In this document: positions 46,061 through 58,634 of the stretch, in pieces
Layout of the letters: each line of letters starts with the position of its first letter
Position numbering within the stretch: the stretch's first letter is position 1
Origin: Stromatinia cepivora
Taxonomy: Eukaryota; Ascomycota; Leotiomycetes; Helotiales; Sclerotiniaceae
DNA length: 64,000 nt
Direction: 5' to 3'
NCBI GenBank assembly: GCA_014898415.1
Contig: RCTD01000006.1
Span: 62,001-126,000 of the forward strand
Made by a program: the position numbers and the translations under genes
Notes under the pieces: model-generated
Told to the model about the DNA's origin: nothing
Seen by the model: only the letters and a program-made list of their open reading frames with translations
Database searches by the model: none

Positions 46061-47548
46061 TTATTCAGCTCCTTTCACATACTTCTTGACATTGAGAGCC
46101 CACTTCAGCTCCCCAAGAACTTTCTGCGTGTCAGCCATGATTTCCTCGTTGGCCTTCTCCTGCTTCCTAGCATTCTCTTTGATATCCACGAGGGACTGCT
46201 CTTTCTCTGCCTTGTACTCCTCATACTTCCGATCAACGTCATCTTTTTCTTTCTGCAGTGTTTTTAGTTGATCTGCTTGTTGCTCCGCGAGGCGTTTTAG
46301 CATAGTAATTTTCTCGTCATCAGCCCTCCTTTCTTTCACGATTATTGTGATTTCCTTTTCCAGCTTCGCCACCGTTTGATTAGCCTGCCTTTCTTGGTCC
46401 TTCCAATGGTTGGTCATCACGTTGTTTCTTCCTTCGTACAGCTCTGCTCGGCTCTGAGCCTCTTCGACCTTCGCTTTGCATTCCTTCTCTATTTTCTCCA
46501 TTTCACTCTTCCAAAACAGCTCACTCTCGGTGGCTTTCTCGGCCTTGAGTCGTTCCGCTTCGATTTTTTCTTTGGCATCCGCAAGTTGTCGTTCTCTCCT
46601 CTTCAGGACAGTTGAATTCAAAGCAGCATCACGCAACTTCCGTTCCCATTCCTCATTCTCTTGGGCGAATCTGCTCTCAGCTAGTCTCGCTTGATCGAGA
46701 GCCTCTTCTGCTCTCAGCCTCTCAATCTTGACATCACGCTTCAACATGTCATTTTCCTTGGTCAATCGCTCTATCACTCTTCCTGACTTCCCCAAGTTTG
46801 CCTTTCCAATAGCAGAGTTAAAATCTTCACCATCGTTCGCGAGGCTTTCTCCTACAACATGAACATTGCTGCTTGAGTATTTGGTAGGGCCGAATTCAGT
46901 AGATATGCTCCTGACAACCCCGTTCGTCATGCCTATCGCTGGCGGATTCTGTCGACTGAGCGGAGGTTTTGAGCCATTTATAGAATTATAGCTACTCTTT
47001 CTTGGAGTGATGGATATATCGGAGTCATTTTGTGATGGAAATTGCGTAGTCGGGCTATCGTCATGAGTATTCGTACCAAGTCGAGAGTCATCGGAGGGTA
47101 CGGATCTAATTGTGCCCGTTGAAGATTTGAGCAGAGAGGGATCCGTATTCAGGTGAGGCATATTCATTGCGCTGGAAGAGAGTATCGTGAGGGGGGCATG
47201 TGTAGGAGTGTTTTGTGCCCTATTAACGTGGGAGGATTCGGAATCTGGTCAAAACGCTGGTTAGTCATTGTTCAAGATTGCACTGGGGGTTGTGAATATT
47301 CATTCAGTAAATGAAGGGAGTTTCGGATAAAGACGAACAATTGACCAACAAACAGACCAATGGATTTTAATGCTTTTCCTGTAACTCCAATTCCTCATTG
47401 AAATTTAAGGCGCAGATCATGATGCCTTGCGAAAAGAATGATGAATTATAATCAGAAATGTAAGCTTACCTATACTTGAAGAATCGGTATGAACTTGGAC
47501 TCGTCTGAAAGATGAATCCGAGGGAGGAGTTTCTGCTAGAGTTGACAT
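46061..47548 (-). CDS. Coiled-coil protein, filamentous-fungal She3-like family
   Basis: Exons 47548-47470 and 47244-46061 give 420 aa. The first 140 residues are Ser/Asn/Pro-rich and likely disordered. From about residue 155 to the end there is a nearly continuous coiled coil beginning GKSGRVIERLTKENDMLKRD, with LKRRERQLADAKEKIEAE, EGRNNVMTNHWKDQ and ending VLGELKWALNVKK. This pattern is that of the family annotated in filamentous fungi as 'SWI5-dependent HO expression protein 3', relatives of the yeast mRNA-transport adaptor She3. In yeast She3 links She2-RNA to the myosin Myo4; the role in hyphae is unproven. Name given from family pattern, not from the N-terminus. Confidence 0.75.
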
Positions 47549-50500
47549 TGCTCATTTCTCCTTTTCAAATCTAGGATGACCCTATCAAGCAATACACGAC
47601 TTCCATGAGTTGTTTTATGCTCTTTGTGTAACGAAAACAAAGCTACTAGTATCTTCTTTTCTTTCGTGGGGGGGAGGGTATAAATAGAATGAAGATTGAA
47701 TGAATGAATGATGAACAGAATGAAGTATTAATTATAATACGTATAGATGATGTACGGAGTAGTCGTTTTATTGGGGAACCTATGTAATATGTTTTTCTCG
47801 GAAGTTCTTATTGAGTTTACAAGATAGCGGAACCCTGTATGGAGGATTATGGATTTATCATGCAACGTCTCATCCAATGAATCTGGCTGGCCGAGCAACG
47901 AACTGAACAAGCCCCATCATTAAAACGGTGTTACTGTCAATGCCGGTAAGGGGTTCGGATGTAGTAGATACATAAACAGTGAATATCTAATAAGTACCGG
48001 TACTTGGGTAAGTATCGGTGACCTTACTCTACAAAAATACCCAAGTAGTTAATTAACCACACTGCCAAGGAAGTCGGTCAGTTGTTCAAAGACTGGTAAC
48101 AGACACTCGCATTTAAAGCTACTTACTGTTTTGGATAAATAGATGTTAATTATAGGGAGAGTCCATTTCGCATTATATTGAAGAATCGATGTCTCATGCT
48201 TTTTCTTTTACGGAGTAAGCTTCAACAGCCGGCGTGTTTCTCCGGTAGATCTTTAACAAACAACCCCAATCCATTTTCAAATACTCCTTTAAATTCAACC
48301 TTTTTCCTTTCCTTTTCCTTCTCTCTCGCTGTTCCATCCAATCTTGTTGAAGTCGTAATATCCATCTTCAACAAGTTCAATTGGGAAGTATCCAAAGCCC
48401 AGAGATTGAAGGGGTCAGATATTCTGGAACATCTTCATGCACCCCAGATTTCACTTCAAAATCCACAAGTACACATTCAAAGGGTGCAGGTACCCTTACA
48501 TCGCATCATTTACAAAGAAAAAATTGCGAAATGAAGTCAATGGGATTGTCCAGAAGTCCTACTACAATTTTGAGCATGGAATAAATATTGGTATGATTCA
48601 AAAAGCGGGTGCTCTTGGGCATCGGATATTCATTTGTTGGCCCAGCGGCCATGACTTTTTAAACATCATATATATATATAAGTCTTACAAGCCAGTCAAT
48701 ATTCAGTGAGGTACATCTTATTACTTCGCTATTAATTTGCTCTCTCTTTGTTTTGATTCAGTTCTTGTTTTTCCAAATCATCACGAAAGTTTCCAGATAT
48801 GATGATTTCAAACTATACGAGCGAGGTGAGTTCGAGTCTATCCCCCGGCCACCAACCCACGGCCTGACCCCAACCGGCTATAACGAGAAGTTCTCTCTTC
48901 TCAATTCGGTGCATAATCAGCAGAAGAAGAATAATTGACTGTCTACTTGTAGGACGAAAGAATCGACGGCCAAGGAAAGAGTTTGCAAAACCTGCTCATA
49001 TATCGTCGCGAAGCTCGTTCGCTTGGTGTTCTTTTCGAGTATCTCACAGTTAATGGTGTTTTAGCTGGTGAAGCACGAGCATAGGATATTTTACGCATCT
49101 TTCAGGATGTTATGGTTAGTGGGACTACGAGCTTGATACGTAAAGTAGTTCGCTATGGCCATTGCAGGCATTCCATAAGACTCTTTACAGTCGACACGAA
49201 AGTAATTCGGTGCCCGTCTCCCGCTGAAACGCTCCTAGTCCTTGGCTGGGCAAAAGGTAGGGTATACCCGGGGTAAACCCGGCCGAAAAGCCATCCTGCT
49301 TGAGCTCTACAGGGTAGGGTAATCACCCAGAGAAATGCTCTGGGTGCTAGGGTACCGTAGGGTACCGTAGGGTATTTAGTACGTGAGTTTATATGATCGA
49401 ACAATCACATGATTCGGAATCTTGATTATATTATATCATATCTATATCATATGATTAATCTATAATATAATAAAGCTTCAGATGATAATAATGATATTTA
49501 CTTTGTGGTACTTTGGCACCCGGCGGTATTGTCGGGTAATCATTCTATAAAACCTCTATAGGGTAGGGTAACCACCCTGTAGAGGTCAAATACCCCGGGT
49601 AGAGTACGGGTGTCCATGCCTGCTTGCGAACCAGTGTGCACCGCCCATAGATGTTGAGCGCAACGTATAGTATGGCGCAATCGCATGTGATCATATGCAA
49701 AGACTTTACGGCTCCGAAACGGCTCTAAACAACGAGAAAGATATTCATTCTTCCTATTTTAAAAGTTCAAGAGACCATGAGGTTGGAACTACGCCTGCGC
49801 AAGCCAGTGTCCAACCCGTAAACAGATTCTGGATTTGTCGAACACTGGACTGATGGAAACCTCAATTCTCTGGGGTTTAAGCATACAAAATCCACAATCG
49901 TTGATGATTCTTTTTTTAAAGGCGCGTAAGGGGGCAAAAGCAAGCGTTTGTCACTTACTGGAGTCCTGAGCGCTGCTCCTACCATAATAATATGGGATAA
50001 TCCAGTGAAAGGGCTGGATAGCTCATCTGCTTTAAGCTTTACACGTCTCCTGAAAGGAACGTCGCGTACTTCCGAAGAGTATGCACGTGGTGACTAAATG
50101 TTGTTGCCCTTCTCCTAGGAGGTGCAACCATGCCAGTCGAATTAAGCCACGCAGAATATGGACCAACGCTTAGGATGGGATTTTTTGATCTGTCAAAATA
50201 GCCCAAGTCCATATGTACTAGAAGCGGCGATGGGATTTCTTAAAAAAGATGATACTCTCCACTGTACTGCTGATCAACTGGTGCCCAGTGGTGTGTAGGG
50301 GAACGAGGCAAGCGGCAATTCTTTTGGAAGATTTTTTTCTGCTTTGTGTTCTGGTATCGCAATGAACAGCAGTAATAATCGGCAGAGTTCATTTTGAATA
50401 CTGTGGCTAGTCCTTCAAGGGATGACGAGTGGCCCCAAACATGGAACGAGTCACCTGAACACCCCAATCTACAGGCTCAAATCGAAATCCTAAACTCGTC

Positions 50501-52228
50501 GGTGAAGCAAGCTACACATCCTTTCTGTGAGCGAAACACCTCCATGGAAGCATCAATTCCTCGTCCTTCTCACCATTGCGTTAACATCCGGGGTAATGTA
50601 GTCTACAGTGTTAGCCGTCTCGTCAAAGCCGTAAGTATGGGTTTCTTACTTTCATTCATATTCTACCAGGCCCACACACAGAGAAAAAGACACAAAATCG
50701 GCTCATTGGTCTTCTCCTCCTGCCATGGCTCATTTCCACCTCTGCCAACGATATTCAAGTAGTTTGGTATTCCAAATTGGCACTATATACTGTACGCCAG
50801 CGCTCCAGTGTCGGCTACCATCCAACCTCTTTGTAAGCCGCGTGAGTCGCAGTTGAAGTCCCACTCCCCATCGTCATCTACACGATAAACTATCTATGCT
50901 GCTAGTTCATCGTTGGGCTTTAGGCTCCAGGATTCAGCTACCTATTATTTCTCTTGCTTTCTCCTTTGCAATCGTACTCCTCCTTCCCAATAGCGTAGTA
51001 GCCGGATTTGCGAATAGTCGGGGAGCAAATGATAGGCACGTTGCAGACACCGGTCGAAATGACGGCTCCCATCCAGTAGCGTAATTGGACCGTTCCAGGA
51101 AAGCCATTTGTGTAGAATAAAGGCAAATCGCGGTGCCTAGGAGCTTTTCCACCAAAGTTTGTGCAGGCGCACCAGAGAAGAGCGAAATGACGATTTTGCA
51201 TCCTCCAGCAGGCCAAACTAGGGACAATATCTCGCAGCCTATCTATCCAATACCAGAATCACGCGGCGCGAGTATAGGATATGCGAGGAATCCTAATGCC
51301 ATAAATCACTGCAATTACTATCCTCACAAAGTAGGAGGCAATTGTGCGATTTCATTTTTTATATTTTTACGGGGAAATCATTTAATTCACATCAAGAAGG
51401 ATAACTAATTCAACGACACATAACAAAACAAAAAACAATATCACTAACAATATAACTAGTGAAGTTACGCTATTGCTGCATACGTACAGCAATCTTCCAA
51501 ATGCATGCAGAATTACGGAATTACCTACGCATCAGCTCCTCGCTCGACTTCCTTTAACTTCACCTCCTTCCCCTCTCTATACAAAATCAACACCACATTC
51601 AATCCGCGTATCTAGTAAAGAAGTAGTTTACGTATTACTCATTCGGGACCGATATACTTAACAGACTTAAGTTAATGATGCCATTGGAACCCGATTCAAT
51701 TTCTCATCTGGATTCTGATTAAGTTTACATTATTCAATAGTGAACTAGGTATTCAAGTTTCGTTCCTCTCTCTCTCCAATCTATGGATTTTATTTTCTTT
51801 CTACAGGACAAGCAAGCACGGCTTAGTACGTAAAGACCATTGCTGCAGATATGCATATATGAGCAGAGCGTATGCCAGGTGGCAAGGATGTATCCGGGTT
51901 TAACATAAACTTCACCACACAATGATTCCGCCAGAAGAAATAGATGGTAGTTTTATGTATCGACTATACAGATCATACTAAAAAAAATGTGATCCAAGTG
52001 CCAACGTCGAGCAAGATATATACCGCTGTATTTGTTTCCGCCTCCCAGCAAACCCCCTGATGATACAATAATGTGTACTTGGCCTATTTTTGACCCCCGT
52101 CCTAATTCATGTCCTATGAAATTCCCTTTATACGCCGATTAATGCTGAAATGCGAGGATTGCTAAAATGCAAGTAGGACATGACCATTGAAATTACCTAG
52201 TGAGTTTAACCTCAGCCTATTCGATGCA
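47549..52228. other. Large gene-free region with hairpin-rich element and relics
   Basis: About 4.7 kb with no supported gene. Many 60-120 codon frames on both strands near 48180-48940 and 50240-51410 overlap without agreeing on one coding strand. An AT dinucleotide run (CATATATATATATAAG) lies near 48668. A GGGTA-rich element at about 49250-49620 is listed separately. Confidence 0.45.
49250..49620. repeat. GGGTA-rich hairpin element with repeated ends
   Basis: A perfect hairpin of 9-bp arms and 5-base loop lies at 49324-49346 (CACCCAGAG, then CTCTGGGTG). A second hairpin lies at 49553-49585 (CCTCTATAGGGT and ACCCTGTAGAGG, one mismatch). Both include copies of the motif CTCTAyAGGGTAGGGTAAyC (about 49308 and 49554), about 246 bp apart in the same orientation and differing only by C/T. 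Between them are AGGGTACCGT direct duplications and an A+T-rich core. This looks like a small non-autonomous mobile element or its ends. Confidence 0.5.
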
Positions 52229-54837
52229 CTAAGCACTGACAGTCATGCCATTTGATTTTGTTTCTTCATTATCGCCTTTGAGTAACCGCTCCTCAAATCC
52301 CGGCCGCCATTTTTTGAGATATTTGGCGGCAATGGGCTTCGCATTCTCATCTTTCAAAGTTGTTAGTATGGCCACAATTTAACCAGGAATGAATTCTTAC
52401 AGGTATTCCAAATATCTTCTACCGCATCAAGGGCCAATTCTCGGACCGGTGGTCGCATCATGACCAAATAAAGAAGACTGGTAAGCGATAGATTGACCAT
52501 TGTGGGATCTTTGCAAAGTCCTTTGATTTTGTTTAACACCTCTGGGCTCAATCCGGGAATCTCGCTCAAGAACCTAGTCAAGACTTTATCCTTCGCATCA
52601 AGATAGATGGAAATTCCATCTAATACCTTGAGTGTCCATTTTTCGTAATGTAACACTGCTGAACCATCTCCAGACTTCATTTGTACTTTATCATTGTACC
52701 ATTCTTCGCACAGCCAAGCAACTGCGATGTCGATTCGTTTTCGGAAATCTTCGAGAATGTATACAAGAAGAGATTGCCGTATAGTATTACTTAGTGATAA
52801 TCGTTCAACATCTGGTGATTCCACTTTGACAGCTTCAGAGGATTCTTCGAGACCGGCCCCAGCACGCGTTGCTAGGCGTGTAATGATAGTAATCCATGCA
52901 TCCCGGTCATACGCACTAGCTGCCAGTCTATTTACGCCAGCCTTTGCCTTTCTTGCGACAGGTTCATCTAGAGTCTGCATCACACCGAAAACTCGAGAAA
53001 CAGTACCTTGCCCAACCAACGCCGCCTCCTCGGCATTCAACGATGGAGGCGGCGGCAACGTGAACGGTCCAAGGGCCACATTAGCAACCTTCTCGATATC
53101 CACTTTGAGCTCTTCAGGTGGTGAACTATCTAATTTGTTCAAAATTTGTTCCGTGTCCTCGGCATTGTAGAAATCAGGTTCGTAGTCATCATCATCTTCT
53201 TCTACGCCCAAGGGAGCCGTTTCGGCATTGATTTCCTCGGCTTTAGGCTCCGAGAGAGCTTGAAGCCTACCTTTCATGCCCTAGTTGGTTGCCAGGTAAG
53301 TATTTGTGCAGGTATTTCATTGAATTTACAAAACTTACACTGATAGCTTGTTCAAGGGTGTCAGTATCTATCTTCTGGAGGATTGTTATGCCAATCTTAA
53401 CAACTAGATCTTCCGATAGTAGTGCAACATCAAATCCTTTCAGAGCTTCATCGGTTGTGATTGTAAAGAGCTCAGCAAGTGTGTGATTTCCTGGTGCTAA
53501 TGGTGGTATATGGAGTCGATTCGGAGCTGGAGATGTAATTTGCGCACCGAGCTTTTGTCGTTTGGCGGGATCTAGACCGTCCACCGGTTCTGGGGGTCCA
53601 CGCTTTCTGTTTGCCTCATCAAATATTTCTGTTTTGGAACGCATCATTCTTTCAACATATTGCTGGATTCGCCCATTGAGTGGATTGTGGGGGTCCCTGC
53701 AACCATCAGCTTACAACACACACACTCATATAGGGGCGGAGGAACATACCGCTTGCTGATATGGATAAGTAGTGATCTAGTAGTCTTTTCCATAGATTTA
53801 ACCATAACGCGCAATTTGGGAGTCATTGGAGAATTGGCAAGTTTCAGGGGATTGAAGTTTAATAGAACATTCAAAATTTTATTTGCAATATGGGGACGGG
53901 CTCGAATTAGGATAGAAAGGGAATTCAAAGTTGCATCAACAAGTACAGCATCGCTAGAAATGTCAGTTTCAAAGGGGCGGAGGTAAGAGGGTTTCGAATA
54001 GAATCAACATACCTAGAATTTTCTTGGAAGACACCCAGGAGTCTATCAAGCAGGCCTGACGCTTCGGCTTCAAGGTTTCGGGGGGGGAGAAGGGTATGGT
54101 TAGGAGGTACCATAGAGAGTGACACCTGCAGAGGATCACCGCGCTGAAGCAAAAGTAACATTAGTATCATGTCTTTTAGGAGTACTAGGTGTCTTTCATA
54201 CTCTAGAATCTGCATCAGCGCCTGTTGTTTGAACCAAAACAACCCTCTGCGCAAACTTTATGCAGCATATTCTTATTCCTGGCTTCGCAGTATCCCACAT
54301 TCGAAGTATTCGAGTCTTAATTGCGACCATGCGATCCCAGGTTGGTATGTCGTAAGGATTGTTAATACTATTTAGGCACACAAATTAGAACCAGCTTCAA
54401 TTGGTATTGCTTGACACTATCCAACAATATGCAGACGGGGGGATTTTTCGAATGGTCAAGTCCAGTCATGGTCATAAGTCAGTAGAGATACAGAAATTAA
54501 CGTACATCCATCGAACGACAAGCGGGTATACGCTAGCTGCTGTTTGCACAATACTCTTAACCACTGCACTATCTTCGTGCGGATTTTCAATCATGTCCTT
54601 CAATGTATCAAGTACGACCAAGCTCAGAGTTTCTTTCTGCGATGAAGGTATGGTTGGACTTGAGAAGGTCTCTGCAAGGAAATCTGCACCCCATCTTCTT
54701 AATTCTACCCTCGCGGTCGGTCCAATAATTGGTAATATTCCTTGAATGATCTGAGTGTAATAGTTGGCATCTGAAAGCACAAGTTTCCGAGCATCATTCA
54801 GTTGATTGATTTGTTGTTCAACAGTCAAGGTAGCCAT
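52229..54837 (-). CDS. PTA1: Symplekin/Pta1-like mRNA 3'-end processing scaffold
   Basis: Seven exons: 54837-54506, 54367-54202, 54143-54013, 53953-53750, 53696-53339, 53280-52401 and 52350-52229; phases consistent at all six introns, 730 aa. The N-terminus MATLTVEQQINQLNDARKL begins a HEAT-repeat helical array, with ADFLAETFSSPTIPSSQK, WDRMVAIKTRILRMWD, and DATLNSLSILIRARPHIANKIL. The mid region (EEDDDDYEPDF) is acidic; the C-terminal block VVMMRPPVRELALDAVE and KPIAAKYLKKW follows symplekin. The protein scaffolds the cleavage and polyadenylation factor, contacting Ssu72 and the CstF/CPSF subunits. It is head-to-head with COA3 438 bp away. Confidence 0.88.
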
Positions 54838-55275
54838 GATGAAGACAGGAGGATAAGCTTAAGAGCTGTTGGGAAAGAAGTCGAATATGATCTACGATGG
54901 ATTGATTGTAATGTACAAGCTGCATGTGAGAAAGGACTACACCGATATCCACTAAATCGATTCGTTGCGTATGCAGTAAAATTGACTCCAAACCATTCTG
55001 CGCTGTTGTTGAAAGAATCAAAGTTGACAGACGAATTGTGTTTCTTTGATGTGATGTTTGAAGGTAGACGCGACTCTTTTTAAGCTTGCGCGATAGATAG
55101 ATATTATTACAGCAACCTCAAGCTCCAAATCTGAATGGAAAGCGGCCCTGGTTTTGGATTTCAAGGTAGCCTTATCGATAAGGCTGGACCTCATAAACTT
55201 TATCATTTGTATTTCTCTTGGGAAAGTGAAAGTGGCGCCATTGATCACATCAAATTACAAAGATCAAAATTCAAA
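54838..55275. promoter_or_regulatory. Divergent promoter PTA1 / COA3
   Basis: The two start codons are 438 bp apart on opposite strands. Other short frames in the gap are considered spurious. Confidence 0.4.
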
Positions 55276-55610
55276 ATGCCGTTGTAAGTTTATTATTTGT
55301 ATTTCCAATAATCGAGTTTTTCATACTAACCAAGAACCCATTATAGAGTTCCTAAGTCTTCATATTACGATAAGAACTACAAACAATCTGCCGCTCTCAT
55401 TCGAGCTCGAAGACCATATCTTGTGAAGAATGCTTTGACAGGCGCTGGCATTTTCGCATTCGCTCTTGGAGTTTGTAAGTATCTGCGGGAGCGTTTTGAA
55501 CTGGCTCACAGTAATAATTGTCTACAGTTGCTTTCACTATTCGAGCAGTATCTCAAGACGACTTTGAGGATGTCAAAGTACCAGCTGCACCAATTAAACG
55601 AGACTCTTGA
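55276..55610 (+). CDS. COA3: Cytochrome c oxidase assembly factor 3
   Basis: Three exons: 55276-55283 (only eight bases: ATG CCG TT), 55347-55474 and 55528-55610. Junctions restore Leu and Phe codons, giving 72 aa. The product shows the Coa3 signature: SSYYDKNYKQSAALIRARRP, then one transmembrane helix (NALTGAGIFAFALGVFAFTI) and an acidic C-terminus RAVSQDDFEDVKVP ending APIKRDS. Coa3 is an inner-mitochondrial-membrane protein that binds newly made Cox1 and regulates its translation with Cox14 and Mss51. Yeast Coa3 is about 85 aa. Because exon 1 is tiny and exons 2-3 are short, this gene is easily missed. Confidence 0.9.
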
Positions 55611-56001
55611 CTCAATTGAGAAGATACGATTGGGATCAACAGTGACTCTTGCGGGCTAGGCTCTACATATATGGGGAAGGCGACTTCACAATAGGAAAGA
55701 TCGAATTAAACAAGGTCATAAGGTCACCAGTAGATGCAATGATTGGTATGGATTCAGAGGCAGGCGTTTTGGATGAGGGAAAACTCTCGGAATTTTCATG
55801 AGTTTCGAGTTTGTAGCTCTGGAGCTTTGTAGCAATACGTTAAAAATACAGATGGATGTAGAGTAATTGCAATATCGCTCAAAGGGAATCATATACCATA
55901 CTATCCCAAAACGCCGAACCAATCAAGATGCTTTTCTTCCGTAACTCCCGCCATGCACCTTCAACCGTGTATTCGCGCCTTCGTAGTCATAAAATTTTTA
56001 A
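55611..56001. other. 3'-3' intergenic region
   Basis: About 390 bases holding the tails of COA3 and DEP1-like genes, which converge. A small minus frame (55716-55922) has no recognisable features. Confidence 0.35.
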
Positions 56002-58360
56002 TCAAAAGCGACCAACCAATTCCCTCTTAGACGCAATCTCTGTTGGGGGAGATTCACGAACCATCTCTTGGACCACATCGTGAAGTCCGGCGCGTGATAT
56101 CTGATGGATTTGATTACTGGCTACGAGCGAAGCCTGATTGCTTTGTTGCTCGTTCGAAATGTGTAACGGTATATGAGGAGGTCTGGTTTGCTTTGGCGAC
56201 AACGATGGCTGTCGACTGCCTAATGGCGACGGTACGATCTTATGTGAGTGTGAAGTATTAGAAAATGGGTTGTGTGGGGAAATTCTTCCACCAGACATCA
56301 TGTATCCATTAGAATGTTGTAGGACCGATGTCGACATATTCGAAAACGTTCCGGATATAGGGCCGCCTTGTTGATGAGAATGTCGACGGGGTTGTACTTG
56401 AATTTGAGACAGCGGACTCGTGGTTCTTGGGGTATGCTGGGCTGATGTTTGACGCTGTATTAAATGGACGTGGGAAGGATGCTGCGGATTTGCCCAGGGT
56501 GTTTGTTCAATAAATTGTTCTTCGGCTGGCCTGAATCGTGATGTCGATCCTGCTGTTCGCAAGGCCGCTAATTCTTGCAGAGGTAAAACTGCAGGTTGAT
56601 GCACATGTGTAGTCCGCTATGAAGAAGCCCCGTCAGCTTGTCCCTCTCTTGATAAAATACTCCTTCTTGGACCAAATCCTGACCATGACTTTAAAATAAT
56701 GCACTTACTCCCATCTTCTCGAAGTCCTCTTCGAGCTCGGCAGGTGTTGCTTGGGCCATGGATGGAGCAGCTGGAAATCCGACATGTTTTGCGATACCCG
56801 AAAGAATAGAAACTTCGTTGGAATATGCTACCTGATTCTGGACTTGTTGCGATCTCCGCGTAGGATAGTTCAGAGTGTACTCAGGTACTCCGGTAGAGTA
56901 ATTCCTTCTATCATGCTGTATCTCGTACCATTGTTTGCCTAGTTGCTCCATCTTGCTTTCCCGAATCTCTCTTGCTTCTTGTCGATATTGGACCAGAATC
57001 TGGCTCCTCCTCGCAACGGCATAAGTTTTGAGAGTCTGCAGCTCATATTCACGCAATTTCTCGGCGACACGAATCCTCTCGTTTCTCCGTGCCTCCACGG
57101 CGATCATCATCGCTAGAAGATCCGGGTGCGTGGGATGGTCTTGTCGTAGCATAGCCTCCTCTCGATTTATCTGCTCGAGGCGTTCATCGTAGAGCCTACA
57201 ATCATATTAGCGAACGAAACAGTGAGAATAATGCAATCTCACCTGTCCCTGAAGACTGAGAAGTTCTTCTCAATACCACCTAGTTGATCAAAAGCGCTCA
57301 TCTTTTTCTCCACTGTTCAAATGTGTGTTAGAACAAACTGCACATGTTCGAATTTTACTTGTTGCATAACAAACTCACATTCTTCCTCCGTCTTCGATAT
57401 GAGATCTGCCTCTTCATCTTCTTCATTTTCTACATGGTCCTCCTCACCATTCCTTGTATCATCTTCGCCATTGGTCAACATGCCATTCTGCACACCATCC
57501 GACTCGTCCTCCACATTTGTGCCATTTTCCATAGCCTTTTTCTTCTTCCGTCCTCGCCTTTTGGGTGACGCCGGTATGCTAGCGGTTTCGGCGATTTCGT
57601 CATCAGGAAGTATTGCCTCTGTCACATCGACGAGTGCCTGCTCCTGTGGTCCACCGCCTTCTTCGCCTGAAATGTTACCGCTTATTGTATTTGATACATC
57701 TTCTTCTACGGGTAAATCATCCTCGATTGCATAGTCATCGCCTTGGTCGATTATAGCTCCCGTCCGCTTAGGCAAAGGTTCATCGAAATCATCGTCGAGT
57801 CCGCCACTGCCCATTATCGATCGCTTGCGCTTTCTTGAATCGATTTCGGAAGTGAGTAATGCTCTCTTTCCTTCGCCCGCAGCATCTTCCAAAGATATAG
57901 CAGCTGTCTCCGCATTGTGATCCATCTCTGCATGGCGGGAACTTTTAGAGCTATCGTTGGCAATGGAAACATCGTCGTCGGATAACGGATCTGCATCATC
58001 TTCGTCTTCTTCTGCCTCGTGTGCCATGATCTGATTGTGTAGTTTGCTTGGGCTGCGCTCGTGCGAATCGGTGCTGTTATGGGAGTTAAGAACCACATTC
58101 CTTTGTACTCTTAGCTTGTGCGGCGATTCTTCCAGTCGCTCTGTCTCTGCTTCAGAATCATCATCTTCAGAAGGGTTACTGAGCTCGTCTGAGGCTTCAG
58201 CATCATCCTCGTGTTCTTGCTCGGCATCTTTGTCTTCAATTTCACTCAAACTGCTGGAACGATCTTCTTCCAGCTCGACATCGCTGAGCTCGTCGTCAAT
58301 AGAAGCTTCGTCAGGTATGATGGGGTCAACCGACATCTCAAGCTGAGTTTCGCCGCTCAT
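56002..58360 (-). CDS. DEP1: Sds3/Dep1-like subunit of Rpd3-type histone deacetylase complex
   Basis: Exons 58360-57379, 57312-57243, 57195-56709 and 56616-56002, phases matching, 717 aa. The first 330 residues are extremely acidic (Glu/Asp/Ser runs) with KRRGRKKKKA near residue 270, a nuclear signal. The Sds3-like domain follows: FDQLGGIEKNFSVFRDRLYDERLEQINREEAM, then HPDLLAMMIAVEARRNERIRVAEKL, coiled-coil in character. The C-terminus (from about 515) is Gln/Ser/Pro-rich and ends near a KRELVGRF tail. Dep1 and Sds3 are scaffolds of the Rpd3L complex, needed for gene silencing and repression. The family call is firm; whether it is Dep1 or Sds3 proper rests on the long acidic N-terminus and is moderate. 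Confidence 0.85.
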
Positions 58361-58634
58361 TTTGAGGGTTAATTAAGTATTGCTTAAACTTGTTGTGATA
58401 TTCATGTGTTGCCTTGTCGCAAACCGAAGCATTAGAATAGAATTACGGTGCTGTGGCGGTAGATCTTCGGTTATCAAAGGCGGTCATCAGCTGGTGGCAG
58501 TATAAATTCAGTGATCCTTGCAAGCTGCAACTTTTTTATTTTTTTAACTTGAGCCCCGAAATCTTAATATTTCGGAACAGCACTAGGTAGCGTTTTACAT
58601 CAATTATCTCAAAACGACTGAAATCTCAATCGCA
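58361..58634. promoter_or_regulatory. Bidirectional promoter DEP1-like / NOP12
   Basis: 274 bp between the two start codons on opposite strands. On the NOP12 side there is a T-run and a short palindrome-like CCGAAATCTTAATATTTCGG near 58555-58575. Confidence 0.45.

Noticed and set aside
48178..48709. Three overlapping frames that could be a small gene
   Set aside because: Each frame is open only because the region is A+T-poor locally; no splice model unites them.
49250..49620. Telomere-like repeat
   Set aside because: GGGTA runs differ from the fungal TTAGGG repeat and are interrupted by hairpins.
50394..50762. 122-codon frame with a possible intron at GTAAGT
   Set aside because: No ATG in frame upstream, the proposed intron is only 39 nt, and no family pattern; could be a relic but cannot be supported.
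50934..51227. Two overlapping minus-strand frames of 92-97 codons
   Set aside because: They conflict in frame and neither shows recognisable domains.
57321..57734. Ser-rich frame on the plus strand
   Set aside because: Mirror of the acidic tract of the DEP1-like gene.
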